Of a stretch of 64,000 nucleotides of DNA, positions 53,691 through 64,000 are shown piece after piece. Under the pieces are notes generated by a model. The model did not search any database, was not told the origin of the DNA, and was given only the letters and a program-made list of their open reading frames with translations. The translations under genes and the position numbers were made by a program. The DNA comes from Hydractinia symbiolongicarpus (lineage: Eukaryota > Cnidaria > Hydrozoa > Anthoathecata > Hydractiniidae), in contig NC_079875.1 of the NCBI RefSeq assembly GCF_029227915.1, positions 11,777,001 to 11,841,000 of the forward strand, in the 5' to 3' direction. Numbering within the stretch: the first letter of the stretch is position 1; each line of letters opens with the position of its first letter.

Positions 53691-56600
53691 CTACAAAAAA
53701 GTGACGTAGCTATGTGCTCCGATGACGGGTTCTTTATCTGGAGATTTGACGTCATAATGTTGAAAATAATGATCTCCTTTAGAAGGCGTGGTAGGACGAT
53801 CATCTTCTCCAAAATACATCTCACATTGAGCATCATCCGACACCTCTCCTGGTACATTACTGAGCTGAACATCACCATTTTGTAACTCATTATACTGGAC
53901 ACCATTTTGCATCTCATTAGATTTCTCATTAGACTTTTCTTTAGACTTATTGTCATTTCTTTTTACATCATCTTCCAGATAAAGAACATTGAAATTATCT
54001 TTCTTGTCTTCCTCCGTATCATCACAACTTGAATCATTATGGTCTGTTTTGTCATCAGTGTCTTCAACGCCTGCATCTAGATCACTCTTATCAGTGTTGT
54101 TCTTAATCTCATCCTCAGGTAGGTCTAGCCCAAACTTTGCCAAACTTAACAGACCTTTCTGTATGTGTTTTTTCTTGATGGATGACTTTCGAAATTTCAA
54201 TAAAGATGGATTCTGTGCTAGCATTAGGAACAAATGCCATCGATTTATCACACGTTTTTTCGTGATGGGTTCGTCTTCTGTTTTCTCTTCCATGGCAATA
54301 TGAACGACTGAATCTGTCATCTGTAAATTAACTAAGAAAGGAGAAGAACAATTTTGACTAAAAACGAGTCAGTGTATCAACAACCAAGGCAACAACGACG
54401 ACGAAAAACAACAACACAAACAAATAACAACACAACGCAACAAAAGAAAAAACAAAAACAACAACAAAAATAACAACACAACCAAAATAACAACAACAAC
54501 AATAACAATAACAACAACACAAGAAAATAACAACGATACAACAACAACAACACAAGCAAAATAACAACAACAACAACAACAACACAAGCAAAATAACAAT
54601 AACAACAACAACAAAATTATTGTACTTTTTTGTTTAGTAGCTGGATTATAAAACTCATCATCTAATTTTTTATTTTGTGTTTCCAATAGCAACCGAACAA
54701 AACATTGCAGAATTGGATTCGCATGCTGGTGCTCAAGTAAAATATAACCCAGGTACGCCAAGTAACCTAAAATGAAATGAATTTAAGTAAAAATGCCGTA
54801 ATAAAAACACGAAAGAAAGCTAACTTAGAAAAATAAAACAAAACGTTTGTGAGATGTATTTTTCCCCTTTTTTTAGTTTGAAGTAATATTTTCAATCTGT
54901 AAAAAATAAAAGTGCCTATACTGTATGCCGCATTTGCTCGAAAAAAAAATACAACGTATCATTTAACTAAAGTTACACAAGCAGTGTTTGAATGAAACAA
55001 TTCAGACTTTCCAACACGACGAAATTCGAAAAAAGAAAATGGCCAGCCACAATTAGTACCTTTTTACAGTTTGGATCTAAACTAAATAACTTAGAGTATC
55101 AAGTTTAACTTCCTAGGTTCCATGACCGCTAAAAACATTACTAGGTGAACTTTACAAATTCAAAATGTATGAATAACGCATAGAAATAATTATTTTTGGG
55201 ACGAACTTTGATATTGGTCAACTTTTTTTAAATACATTTTGTGAGGGATTGCAGGTTCTTATAAAAAAGGTGTATGAGGAAAGCACGAACTGCGCGCGTG
55301 GCATAGCTATATTCACATAATAATAATAAAACTCCACTTGAAACTGTCCCATTTAAAAAAACTTTTTTGGAACTTGAATCGTGAGAAAAACCAACCTGGA
55401 TCCCGTCTTTCGAAAGACCTAGGCAAGGCACTCTTTTGCAGTCGTTGCAAGAAGATGATTCCCAACAGTATACTGAAAATGATTCGTATAAAACAGGACA
55501 CCAATCCGAGGAATATGTTGAAGTAGAACATGAAATACGAGACGATATGGAAAGCCTTTCTAAAAATTTAGAAGACAAAACAACATTGCAATGGTATAAC
55601 AAAAAATTCCTGAAGTATGCCAGGGTTGATCTTAGCAGGATTTGTATTTTGGTATTCGACTACAAAATTAGATTTTAGTTCTAGTGAATTTCTTCGCAAG
55701 ACCTGTTAATCACATTTTTATTTCCAATGCAATATTCAAGACTAGTCGTTAACCTCTTAAAATGTTTGCGCAGCCATTTTAAACAATGGAAGACGGGCAC
55801 TATTATAAAGGCTAGCCGTCAACCCGTGACAAAATTCACGGGGTCGCCCGTCCTTTATATATCGCATTTCGTGCTTCCATAACAGAAGAAAGACAAACAG
55901 ACAAACGACATGTATTATTATAGAGACTAGCCCTGAGAAAAAGGTGTTGAAACGCCGGGTTAAGCCACCACTAATCAAGCGTTGAACCCCAGGTGGGCGT
56001 TTAACTGCAGCTACTCTCACTTTTTAGTCAACGTTTTCTTATCTGGGCAGTAAAAGTCTAACCTGCTGCATTAACAATTGCGGCGAAAAATGCAATGATT
56101 TTTGATTGGTTTCTACATATATTCAAAACAATTGGTTCATTAAATCGAGGCGAAACATTTCGAGAAATAAAATCGGATTGTTTATGTCAATATTTATCCG
56201 GTGTGGGCTGAAAATAATTTTGTAGAAACATACAGCACAGATCGGAAATAAAGCTATTGGTTAACCCTTTTGAACACACAGACAAAATACGACTTATAAA
56301 TAGACAACAGCTTTAAGTACGGGACAACCCACACAACAGTTTTTTATTTTATTTCTTTATTGAGAAAATCTTACCTGTTGTCAACAGCTAGAACATCTTG
56401 GTCAATCAAAAAGCAACGACTTGCCATGATTTTCTGCAGGAGAGGAAAAACAAGGGCGATGAGTATAGTAGGCCTAAAAAAGAAGATAATAAAACAAAGC
56501 TAGCTGTAAGCCTATGAAAATGTGTGCTAAGTTTTAGTGAATACTGAAAAAAGAAGTAAGGAAGGAAGGAACGGGAAGTTTTAATGCTTTTAAGGGTTTC

Positions 56601-59600
56601 ATCCTAATGGCTGGCTTTTTCTTTCCTCTGACGCTATGTTACATTACCGCCAGAGATACGCTTGGCATTGCCGTAACCTGCTTGCTTGCCACACAAGGTT
56701 AGCGGTTAGTAGATGGCACCATAAGGGCCGGTAACACTACATTTAAAGTGCAACGGAGTGGAGACTCGAACCTGAAACCATATGATTACAAGCCGAATGC
56801 GCTACCACTTCACCATCTTGTGACAAGGACACAATAAAACAACAGCAAAAGTCAGTGGAAATATCTACTTAGTTTTGTTAAACAAATAATATATGTATTA
56901 CTTAATAAATCTCCCGTATTTGGGAGATTTTACTACGATTACTAGTCGTTAACCCATGAAAAACCCATTCGACAGTAAGACATATCAAAGGTATCGCTAT
57001 TCCATGAAACCTTGACACAAAATAGAAATGTAGCTACCATTTTAAATATAAAGACTAGTTATTAGCCTGTGGAAAAACCCACAGGTTCGGTTATCGTTTA
57101 TATTCTGGTCATGAGAACTCCCTTCCCCAGTCGTACAAATCCTAGGTAAGGCAAACCCGTGGAAATATTCACAGGTTCACTCGTCCTTTTTATACAGCAT
57201 TGCACTCGTCTTGTTACTTGCGGTACCATTTTGCATGACAAACAGACGTATACAGGTATTATTATATAGACTAGTCGTCAACCCGTGGAAAAATTCAAAG
57301 AAACGCCCGTCCTTTGTATATGTATATTGCATTTTGTGTTTCCATAACACGACGTTTTTCTTGGGAACAGACAGACAAAAACCGGCTATTTTTTAGCTGG
57401 AAAACCCGCCGTCGAAACGCCGGGGTGAGCCACAAGTCAACGTGTGACCCGGCGTTGAACACTTTGTGGAGCGCTTAATAAGAGCCGTAAACTGTGTGGA
57501 GCACTTTAGGACAAGTAAGCAGTATCTCGTAAATCAAGTGCAGCGCATACACCACTGCAGTGTTGCGAATGTAACATATTTTTTCAAAAAATAACTTTCC
57601 CGCAAAGTTAGATAAAATAAAAAACAGAGTTAAAACTGTTGTTAACCCGCCATAGCAACAACAGTCGGTCAATATTACTTTATATTGCGGAACAAGTTCC
57701 TGTGAAAGTAAAAAATTATTTGTGACACTAGGCTGACCTCTTAGTGCAGTTAAACGGTGTTGCACGGCCGTATAGGGATAATACCCTTTTTAAAAAAACT
57801 TTACTGCAGACTTAAACTTAAATAAAACACAAGAAACAGTCCATTGTTAACACAGGGCTGAGCGGTTACTCCAGGTAAACAGTGCTGCACATCTGTACAG
57901 GCGTGGTTACCGAGATAGTTTAAAAATTAATTGTCACAATGGGCTGACCCCTTAGTACAGGTAAACCACATTGCGCATGCCCATAGGCGTAACATTTTTT
58001 TCCAAAAAAAAAACAGTCTGTTGTTAACACTGGGCTAACCGTTTAGTACAGTTAAACAGAGTTAAACAGGTGAATAAGCATCATACCCTTTTCAAAAAAA
58101 AACTTCATTGCAACTTCGGTTTAAATGAAAAACACAGGGAACAGGCTGTCATTACCAACCCGTCCAGCTAAAACAATTGCTCAGTCATTTTATTTGCGGA
58201 AAAAGTTTTCAGGAAAATAATAAAAGATGTATATAGCTGTAGCTACATAGCTAATTGCATTTAGCATAAGAATTATTGCTTAAGAATATTGTTGTAGCCA
58301 AACTGAATTTTATACTTTCGCTTTTTAGCCAAAGATAGGAGCTAGCTAAATGGCTACAGCGTCAACATAAAAATAAATGTTAGGTAGGATAAAAGCTCTT
58401 ATACCATGCATAATAGTAATAAGTAAGGCTCTAGATGGCTAGCTAGGTTGCAAAATCTTCGTTACTAGCCAAAAATCCTAAAACTGGAGCGTTTAAGATT
58501 TGTACGTGACTAAAAAAACGTGACAATATATTTATCTTAACATTGAAAACAAACATAAAACAAATATTAAAAATATATAAAGCTTTTAGCAGATAAAATA
58601 GTCAAACAGGCCTACAAACCTTCCACACACTGACCACACATTGCACATGACTATTTTCAAAATCAAAATGGCCTTCGTTCATTCAGTCGCGAAAATCTTG
58701 GTTTGTTTTTTATGCGAAAATCTTGGATTATTTCTGGTCGCTAAAATCTGGATTGTTTAAAGAATCAGGCGCCGTGATTGGTGTACTACCCGAGCGGTCA
58801 AAACAAAGTCGGTAAAAACATATCGCATTTGGTATGGGTGCGCATTTTAAAAATTTTGTATTCCTGTTACGGAACGCGGCTTTCACAGACACACAGACAA
58901 AATACGGCTATTAATAAAGAGATAAAATATCCCTACAATGACTAAAAACCAAGGCTCCCAGAATTCCCTGAAAATCTGGATAGGAACTGAGTTTGCTTAC
59001 CATAGACGAATAAGAAGTGTGAGTACTAATGACATCCTGTGAGTAAACATTGGAAGAAATATTTGAGTGGAGATCACCACAAAAGCAACGAATGCAATCA
59101 GGAACGTAATAAGATAACCTGAAATAAATCAAAAAATTGTAAGTTTGTCTACATTGCACAATGCAGTCTGTAGGTTATATGTTAAAATTTATATAAGCAA
59201 TGCATACAGATACCATCAACAAAAATTCTCGAAAAGGGTGTGTGTCTGGCGTGGGCCTTTAACCCTCAGGGAGTACTTATTTCAAAACCCATTTTTTTTG
59301 AGGAACACACTTGATTTTAAAACTTCGCAAGAAAAGAGGGGATCAAATTCAGAGTTCCCATGTACGGGCAGACTGAAATAAGATAGGGGTATATAAAAAA
59401 TTCTGGAAATAACCCTTTTGAGAGATGCCAAACTCGGTATATACAATGCTGGACGTGGACATACCCCAAGCAGAGTAACCAACTTGATAGCCTGCATATT
59501 TTAAACTGGCAGCCTAAAGAGAAAAGTTTTAAATATATTAGCTTTTTTCACACCTTTTTACAATTTTGTCATGTACAAGATTGGTGTTGCCAGAAAAAAA

Positions 59601-62600
59601 ACCCAGTTTGATATGACACATTTATTGAGAAAGTGCATAACCACACAAAAATTTACATAGTATACAACTAAATAAACACAACAAGTTTGCCTAAGATTTT
59701 ATAAATGTGCTTATTTTTTACACCTTTTTAGCCTCCAATGTTCCTTAATTTTTTATTAATTTACCAGCGATGGTGAATATTTTTAGGTTTAAAAGAAATG
59801 AAAAGGTGTTGCAGTTCTTATTTTAAAAAAAATACTCATACGCTATTAAAAAAATAAATAGAAAACTGTTCGGAAATAATTGTTTCTTAGTAATTCTGAA
59901 CTCAAATTTATTTTTTCTTAAAATATACGAAGAAATCCAGGCTATACGTGTATGTTTTTATGTTTTATATTGCTGACAAAATCTTAAAGTTAACTAGGAT
60001 ATTTTGAAAAAAAATATGTCCTTACTATGAGGTTTCCAGGAGTTAGAGACTTCTTTGCTATAGAACTCGGCAAAAACATACGGTTTCCTTTTCGAAGCAT
60101 CAGGATATGACGTCTTAAAATAAAGAGAGATAATTTATTACCCAGTTTAGTGGACTGAAAGAAGAAGTGTTGATCTTCTATCTAGGCGATTATTAATAAG
60201 AATCACTTGGTGGTGGGGTTTTAATTGTGTTGAACCAGTATCATTGGTAATTCGTTGTGTTTAGTCAGAGTGGTGTTCAATAGTGTTGAGTTGAATCAAT
60301 CACACTAATTTAGCGTTGCGTTATACACAGAAAGAACTATTGCGAAGATAACCTACAGGTTAGTCTTATATATATATATTCCTATTTAACAATGGTAGCA
60401 GAGGGTGGTTACGATCCACCGACCTCTGGGTTATGGGCCCAGCACGCTTCCTCTGCGCATTGTACTTACGATGTTAGCAACCTATGAAAGGGAATGTCAC
60501 ACCTTAGATGTCAAGACGGCATTTCTTCAAGGCAACCAGATTGACAGAGGTTATCATAAAGCCCCCAAAGGAAGCAAATACAACAGGTGTGTTCTGGAAA
60601 CTAAATAAAGTTGTAAACGGCCTTGCTGATGCTTCAAGAGCTTGGTATCTACGTGTGAAGGAAGAGCTAATCGGCTTGGGGTTGAGAATGTCTTTATTTG
60701 ATGAAGCATTATTTTATTGGATTCAAGATGACTGCTGCCAAGGACTGATTGTAATACATGTTGATGATTTTCTATGGGGAGGATCCCATGATTTTCAAGT
60801 GAAGGTCATTTCGCCTATCAGAGAAACTTTTCTCATTGGATCTGAAGATTACTCCAATTTCAAATATGTTGGTGTCAATATACAACAATCTAATGGTTCA
60901 ATTAACTATGACCAAAAGAACTATGTGGCAGGTATGGAACTGGTCAAGATTCAAAACACAACAGACAGACATCGTCAACTATCACATGAAGAACAATCAA
61001 ACTTCCGATATATATGTGGGCAACTAAACTGGATGTCATCGCAATCAAGGCCTGACATTTCATTTGATGTGTGCCAGCTAAGCACAAAACTAAACTGTGC
61101 AGTAGTTGATGATGTCATGAGAGCCAATAAAGTGGTAAAGAAGTTGAAATTGGATCCCAACATTTCCTTGAATTTCCTTGAATTTCCATTACAACTGGTC
61201 TTATATTCTGATGCTTCATTTGGGAACCTTCAAGATGGCAGCTCTCAAAGTGGAATTTTTATTTTCCTGACAGGTGTTGAGAATCTTATGGCACCTATCA
61301 CATGGCAGTCTAAAAAGATTAAGAGAGTTGCGCGTAGCACTCTTGCTGCTGAGACACTAGCTCTTGTTAATGGTATTGATACATGCATATGGGTGAAGAA
61401 TGTGATAAATGAAGTGTTGAATACTAATCTAGAAGGCATCTTATGTCATACAGATAACAAATCATTGTTTGGTGCTGCCCATTCAACAAAATCTTTGGAA
61501 GACAAACGGTTAAGGGTTGATATGGCTTCCCTTAGACAGAGTATCAATCAGAAAGAGATTGAATTGAAGTGGATTTCTACCAAACATCAGTTAGCAGACG
61601 TGTTAACAAAACAAGGAGCAAATAGCACACTCTTAATGAATGTGCTACAGAGGGGTCATGAAGAATAATAGTGACCAATTAAATGTTGAGTTATGAAAAT
61701 TTGAATATTGTGTTCAAAAATTAAGTTTTTTTTGAGTTTTTATCTTTTAGGATTTTTATGTTTAAATTCCACACAAGTAATCACACGAAGAAAGAGAGAT
61801 ACATGTAGTGATGACTTAACCAAGACTAGTACAGTAGAGGGTTTTGGTGAAAAGCCAGTTTTGCCCCTAGACCACTGTACTAAGCGAGTAGGAGTCGCTA
61901 TAAATTCCTCTCAACATTCGAATAACCAACTGAACGCCAAACAGAAAGAAAATAGAGGGAGATTGTTGATCTTCTATCTAGGCGATTACTAATAAGAATC
62001 ACTTGGTGGTGGGGTTTTAATTGTGTTGAACCAGTATCATTGGTAATTCGTTGTGTTTAGTCAGAGTGGTGTTCAATAGTGTTGAGTTGAATCAATCACA
62101 CTAATTTAGCGTTGCGTTATACACAGAAAGAACTATTGCGAAGATAACCTACAGGTCAGTCTTATATATATATATTCCTATTTAACAAGAAGTACTGATT
62201 TATCCTGGGTAGAAACATTTTTCATCCCGGCTAGTGTTAAAAGGAAACAAAAAAATCTCACCTATACCTTGTAGGACAATTTTTTTTGTTCAGGGTAGTG
62301 TTAAGCAAACGAACAAAATGACCTATACCATGTCAGATAATTTTTTTTGTTTAGGGTAGTGTTAAAGCAAAAAAACACGCCTTACCTATACCATGTGAGA
62401 CAATTCATCATGATAATTAGAAAGAAAACAAAGCCAAATGCACAAGCCAACCAGTACGAAACTAAAAGAAATATTTTTTATTAGGATTATATACCTGGGA
62501 TGTGTCTTTTCAGTTCATTTATTTATAAATAGTTAAAATCTTTGTGGATAAATTTGGGCTATTGGAAGATCTAATTTTTTTCCTGTTTCCATAAATTTTG

Positions 62601-63952
62601 ACTAAACCCCCACCATAACTAAATGCTTTACTGCTTTTTTATAAATGGCATCAGAATTTTCTATATTGTCGACGAATCGAACTTGAATGCTTAAAACTTT
62701 TCCTCTAGCTTATATGAACACAAAGTTGTTAATTGTGACCATATTTCCTGTTTATTTAGACCTGATATAAAAATAAAGAATGGCGTGCGAATCTTTCACA
62801 GAACAAGCACAAAAACGTCTTAGTTAGATAACTGCCAAAGATATTAATCACATTCATATCTTGCATGTTAAGCAGGAAGAATCATTCCCTGAGATTTGAA
62901 GAAGAACACACAAAAAAACGTGAATAAAAGACTTTGACTGGACTTTTTAATGTTTTAATGTTTAATCTATATAATAATACGCCAGTTCTGTGTCTGTAAC
63001 AGGCAAAGTGGATATGCTTATTTTCCTTTGATGTTGCCGAAATTATCTTTGAAGTAACCGAAAAATGCATGTCCAATATGTTAAATTTTTTGACGTTACG
63101 ATGCGACGTCAATAACACTACTTTATAGTCATATTAAATTAATGAATCTGCCGTTACAGTGCACTTAAAACTTTGAGGCCAAATAACTTGGAAACGAGGT
63201 GGTGACGTTAATAATTTTTCACCGCGTTTCCCAAACCAAGGTCCCCGAATCCGTTTCGGAATGGACGGGTCATCACAAAACCTTTATTTATATGTCCTTA
63301 GTCGTTCGTAGAAAAGATATGATCCTATACATTATTTTGATCAGCGTTTCAACCTCTACACGTTACAGGCAACGAATGAACTAAATTTCGACAATTTTTT
63401 TGGATTTGCAATGCTGACGTCAGCAAAACGTCTTAAACAACCAACTTTTTCAATGTCCTATTGCCGAAGTGGATTTTTCCACGGGTCTTTATCGACTAGT
63501 AAATAATAATATATCTGGTATCGAATTGAAATAGGATGATTTCTTTCTCGTTGTTACAAAGAGCTATATGAATTTCAAGAAACAACAGACAATAGTTTAT
63601 ATATCATCGCAAAATGACAGCCTTACCTAAAACACAAACACCGTATTTTTCTATTTCGTCAATGGGATAACCTGTCCATTTTGATATCTCTACTACCACA
63701 TCATGACCGAATATATTATCCCACCATGACACAAAAAATGTGTAACCCACATTAACCATGCTTAAAAAAACCTAAAAAGAAAATGCATTGTATATATACT
63801 TATCCAGGTTATAAAGTTATAGTAACCATTGAGTTTAGTCCCTGCACAAACGGAGAGCTAAAAAAGAAATAGGTAAAGCATAGTTTACATTACTCTGTAA
63901 GGGCTTGAAGGTGCAGGCAACCATTTTGCAAAGAACCAAACAGAAAAAAACC
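53691..63952 (-). CDS. STRA6: STRA6-like receptor for retinol-binding protein, 3' ten exons (partial)
   Basis: STRA6 is a multi-pass membrane receptor that imports retinol from its carrier protein. Ten exons: 63952-63894, 63771-63627, 62461-62386, 60113-60026, 59513-59465, 59118-59001, 56473-56375, 55559-55396, 54766-54626, 54331-53691. Phases agree throughout (about 526 codons). Family landmarks: GYQVGYSAWGYLITFLIAFV (membrane segment), SRCFLIDQDVLAVDNR followed by KAFHIVSYFMFYFNIFLGL (two segments with the conserved DNRR between), RDPGYLAYLGYILLEHQHAN (the Y..Y.GFL..EH.H.HP block), and INRWHLFLMLAQNPSLLKFR, equivalent to the vertebrate RW.LAYTL..NP.L..FRK. The tail after that is acidic and disordered. 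The N-terminal exons lie beyond the right edge. Donor 54625 is GTACAA, weaker than the others. Whether it binds retinol cannot be told. The gene symbol denotes family membership. Confidence 0.88.
54392..54620. repeat. (CAA)n-rich microsatellite in the last STRA6-like intron
   Basis: About 230 bp of worn CAA/ATAACAA repeats immediately downstream (minus strand) of the exon ending at 54626. On the minus strand it reads (TTG)n and opens poly-Leu/Cys frames without biological meaning. Confidence 0.85.
55743..57400. repeat. Cluster of ACTAGTCGTTAACCCGTGG-type dispersed repeats
   Basis: Related segments begin at about 55742 (GACTAGTCGTTAACC), 55810, 56939, 57052, 57151 and 57271. The typical order is ACTAGTCGT(T/C)AACCCGTGG, a short A-rich loop, CCACGGGTTCGCCCGTCC, TTTATAT.GCATTTCGTG, TTCCATAACA, GACAGACAAAC. 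Diverged copies occur at about 34330-34430 and 63475-63500. The AACCCGTGG..CCACGGGTT part is a hairpin. There is no coding content. The nature of the element is unknown. Confidence 0.6.
56614..56822 (-). mobile_element. tRNA-derived SINE in a STRA6-like intron
   Basis: Minus-strand head: A box ATGGTGAAGTGGTAGCGCAT (about 56797-56816), anticodon region CGGCTTGTAATC, B box GGTTCGAGTC (about 56764-56773). The body extends to about 56614 and resembles the SINE at 33845-34017. The head recalls tRNA-Thr(TGT). It is a SINE rather than a tRNA gene because the acceptor stem does not close. Confidence 0.65.
57470..58190. repeat. Satellite-like tandem repeat, about 90-125 bp unit
   Basis: Units containing TAACAC.GGGCTGACC.CTTAGTACAG.TAAAC and GTTGCACAT.CGTATAGG recur near 57724, 57848, 57941 and 58028. 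A worn unit appears at 57470-57540. Poly-A stretches separate the units. The array lies in the STRA6-like intron between the exons at 59001 and 56473. Confidence 0.6.
60168..60391 (+). repeat. Left LTR of the Copia element
   Basis: 224 bp, begins TG and ends CA. TATATATATATATT near its end may serve as a promoter or polyadenylation region. Two T/C differences from the right LTR. Confidence 0.9.
60393..60458 (-). other. Copied initiator tRNA-Met sequence extending the primer-binding site
   Basis: Read on the minus strand, 60458-60393 matches eukaryotic initiator tRNA-Met from position 10 to the 3' CCA: GCGCAG..GGAAGCGTGC, TGGGCCCATAACCCAGAGG (CAT anticodon arm), a T arm with paired GGTGG and CCACC, then CTCTGCTACCA. 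The first nine tRNA bases are missing, so it cannot fold as a gene. A usual primer-binding site covers only about 10-18 bases. Confidence 0.85.
60459..61668 (+). pseudogene. Copia pol remnant: reverse transcriptase and RNase H
   Basis: The reverse-transcriptase part opens with RIVLTMLATY and LDVKTAFLQG (first catalytic Asp). A frameshift at about 60545 moves the reading into the frame that runs to 61668. Downstream motifs are KLNKVVNGLADASRAWY, IVIHVDDFLWGG (catalytic DD), QLNWMSSQSRPDISFDVCQL, then RNase H with LYSDASFG, RSTLAAETLALV and HTDNKSLFGA, and the terminal KWISTKHQLADVLTK. Everything upstream of the reverse transcriptase is deleted. The frameshift makes this copy inactive. Confidence 0.88.
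61964..62187 (+). repeat. Right LTR of the Copia element
   Basis: 224 bp, begins TG and ends CA, preceded by the polypurine tract. Nearly identical to the left LTR, so the insertion is recent on an evolutionary scale. Confidence 0.9.
62228..62403. repeat. Three tandem 62-bp repeats covering a splice donor
   Basis: Units share TAGTGTTAA and ACCTATACC(A/T)TGT, at 62260, 62321 and 62384 (spacing 61 and 63). The rightmost unit includes the donor of the STRA6-like exon 62461-62386. See findings. Confidence 0.75.
62488..63626. other. STRA6-like intron, no separate gene seen
   Basis: Intronic sequence between the exons 63771-63627 and 62461-62386. It contains a palindrome GCTGACGTCAGC (63411-63422) also found at 43608, and a worn copy of the ACTAGT/CCACGGG repeat near 63475-63500. 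Nothing coding could be supported. Confidence 0.4.
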
Positions 63953-64000
63953 CTAAGTGTTAATACAAAAAAAATAAACTCACGGTGTAAACAGACAATA

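Larger units (their letters stand above)
60168..62187 (+). mobile_element. Copia-type LTR retrotransposon, short internally deleted copy
   Basis: Two 224-bp LTRs (60168-60391 and 61964-62187; TGTTGATC...TTTAACA) differ at only two positions and are flanked by AGAAG on both sides (60163-60167 and 62188-62192), a 5-bp target-site duplication. After the left LTR comes TGGTAGCAGAG, a primer-binding site for initiator tRNA-Met. A purine-rich tract (AAAATAGAGGGAGAT, about 61949-61963) precedes the right LTR. Only the reverse transcriptase and RNase H part of the polyprotein remains; gag, protease and integrase are missing. The element lies in a STRA6-like intron, on the opposite strand to the gene. 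Confidence 0.92.

Noticed and set aside
54358-54620. Minus-strand frames of poly-Leu/Cys/Val
   Set aside because: Products of the CAA microsatellite; only the part above 54626 belongs to a STRA6-like exon.
55436-55678. Plus-strand frame (EDDSQQYTENDSYKTGHQ) that looks like an acidic exon
   Set aside because: It is antisense to a STRA6-like exon (55559-55396) with clear membrane-segment homology and correct splice sites.
60393-60458. A functional tRNA-Met gene on the minus strand
   Set aside because: The first nine tRNA bases are absent, the CCA is encoded, and it is fused exactly at the primer-binding site of a Copia element; it is a reverse-transcribed copy.

Overview
The window is AT-rich eukaryotic (metazoan) DNA. 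Genes are split into short exons with GT-AG introns, introns are often several hundred bases long, and transposable elements and tandem repeats fill most of the rest. The conserved gene content, the many small TIR elements and the style of the LINE, SINE and Copia elements suggest a non-bilaterian animal, most likely a cnidarian (possibly hydrozoan). That assignment is inference; no species marker was seen.

Layout. (1) 0.6-1.6 kb, minus: 5' exons of HAUS6 (augmin subunit), running off the left edge. (2) 1.7-5.9 kb: relics of two LINE clades followed by an open LINE reading frame (endonuclease, reverse transcriptase, PHD-like finger). (3) 5.9-12 kb: no gene recognised; a long-inverted-repeat element. 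(4) 12.0-22.2 kb, plus: a complete 14-coding-exon CHAF1A (CAF-1 p150) gene, with a hAT-like element and a SINE in its introns. (5) 22.2-25.5 kb: repeats and two TIR elements. (6) 25.5-26.9 kb, minus: LARP6 with an intronless coding region. (7) 30.0-31.5 kb, minus: a two-exon GNAT acetyltransferase. (8) 32.9-36.2 kb, minus: a complete seven-exon AAGAB gene. (9) 37.9-39.1 kb: decayed HIRAN-like and pogo/Tigger transposase sequences. (10) 45.8-48.9 kb, plus: a seven-exon gene for a 114-residue secreted precursor that ends in a basic amidation-type tail; I do not recognise its family. (11) 50.4-51.4 kb: a frame-broken coiled-coil gene. (12) 53.7-64 kb, minus: the last ten exons of a STRA6-like retinol-binding-protein receptor, with a Copia LTR element in one intron.

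The recognised genes (mitotic spindle, chromatin assembly, mRNA binding, adaptor chaperone, retinoid uptake) are unrelated housekeeping or physiological functions and do not form a pathway or cluster.

The two most unusual observations are the secreted precursor at 45946-48923, built from phase-1 mini-exons with an FGKK C terminus, and the Copia element at 60168-62187. In the latter, 66 bases matching antisense initiator tRNA-Met, far longer than a primer-binding site, are joined directly to the reverse-transcriptase region. A family of small TIR elements (termini like CAACCTCGTTCCCAGGGC) recurs between 41 and 52.3 kb, and three copies have 9-bp near-identical flanking repeats, pointing to a Mutator-like origin. 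All exon structures were read by eye from splice motifs and codon phase.
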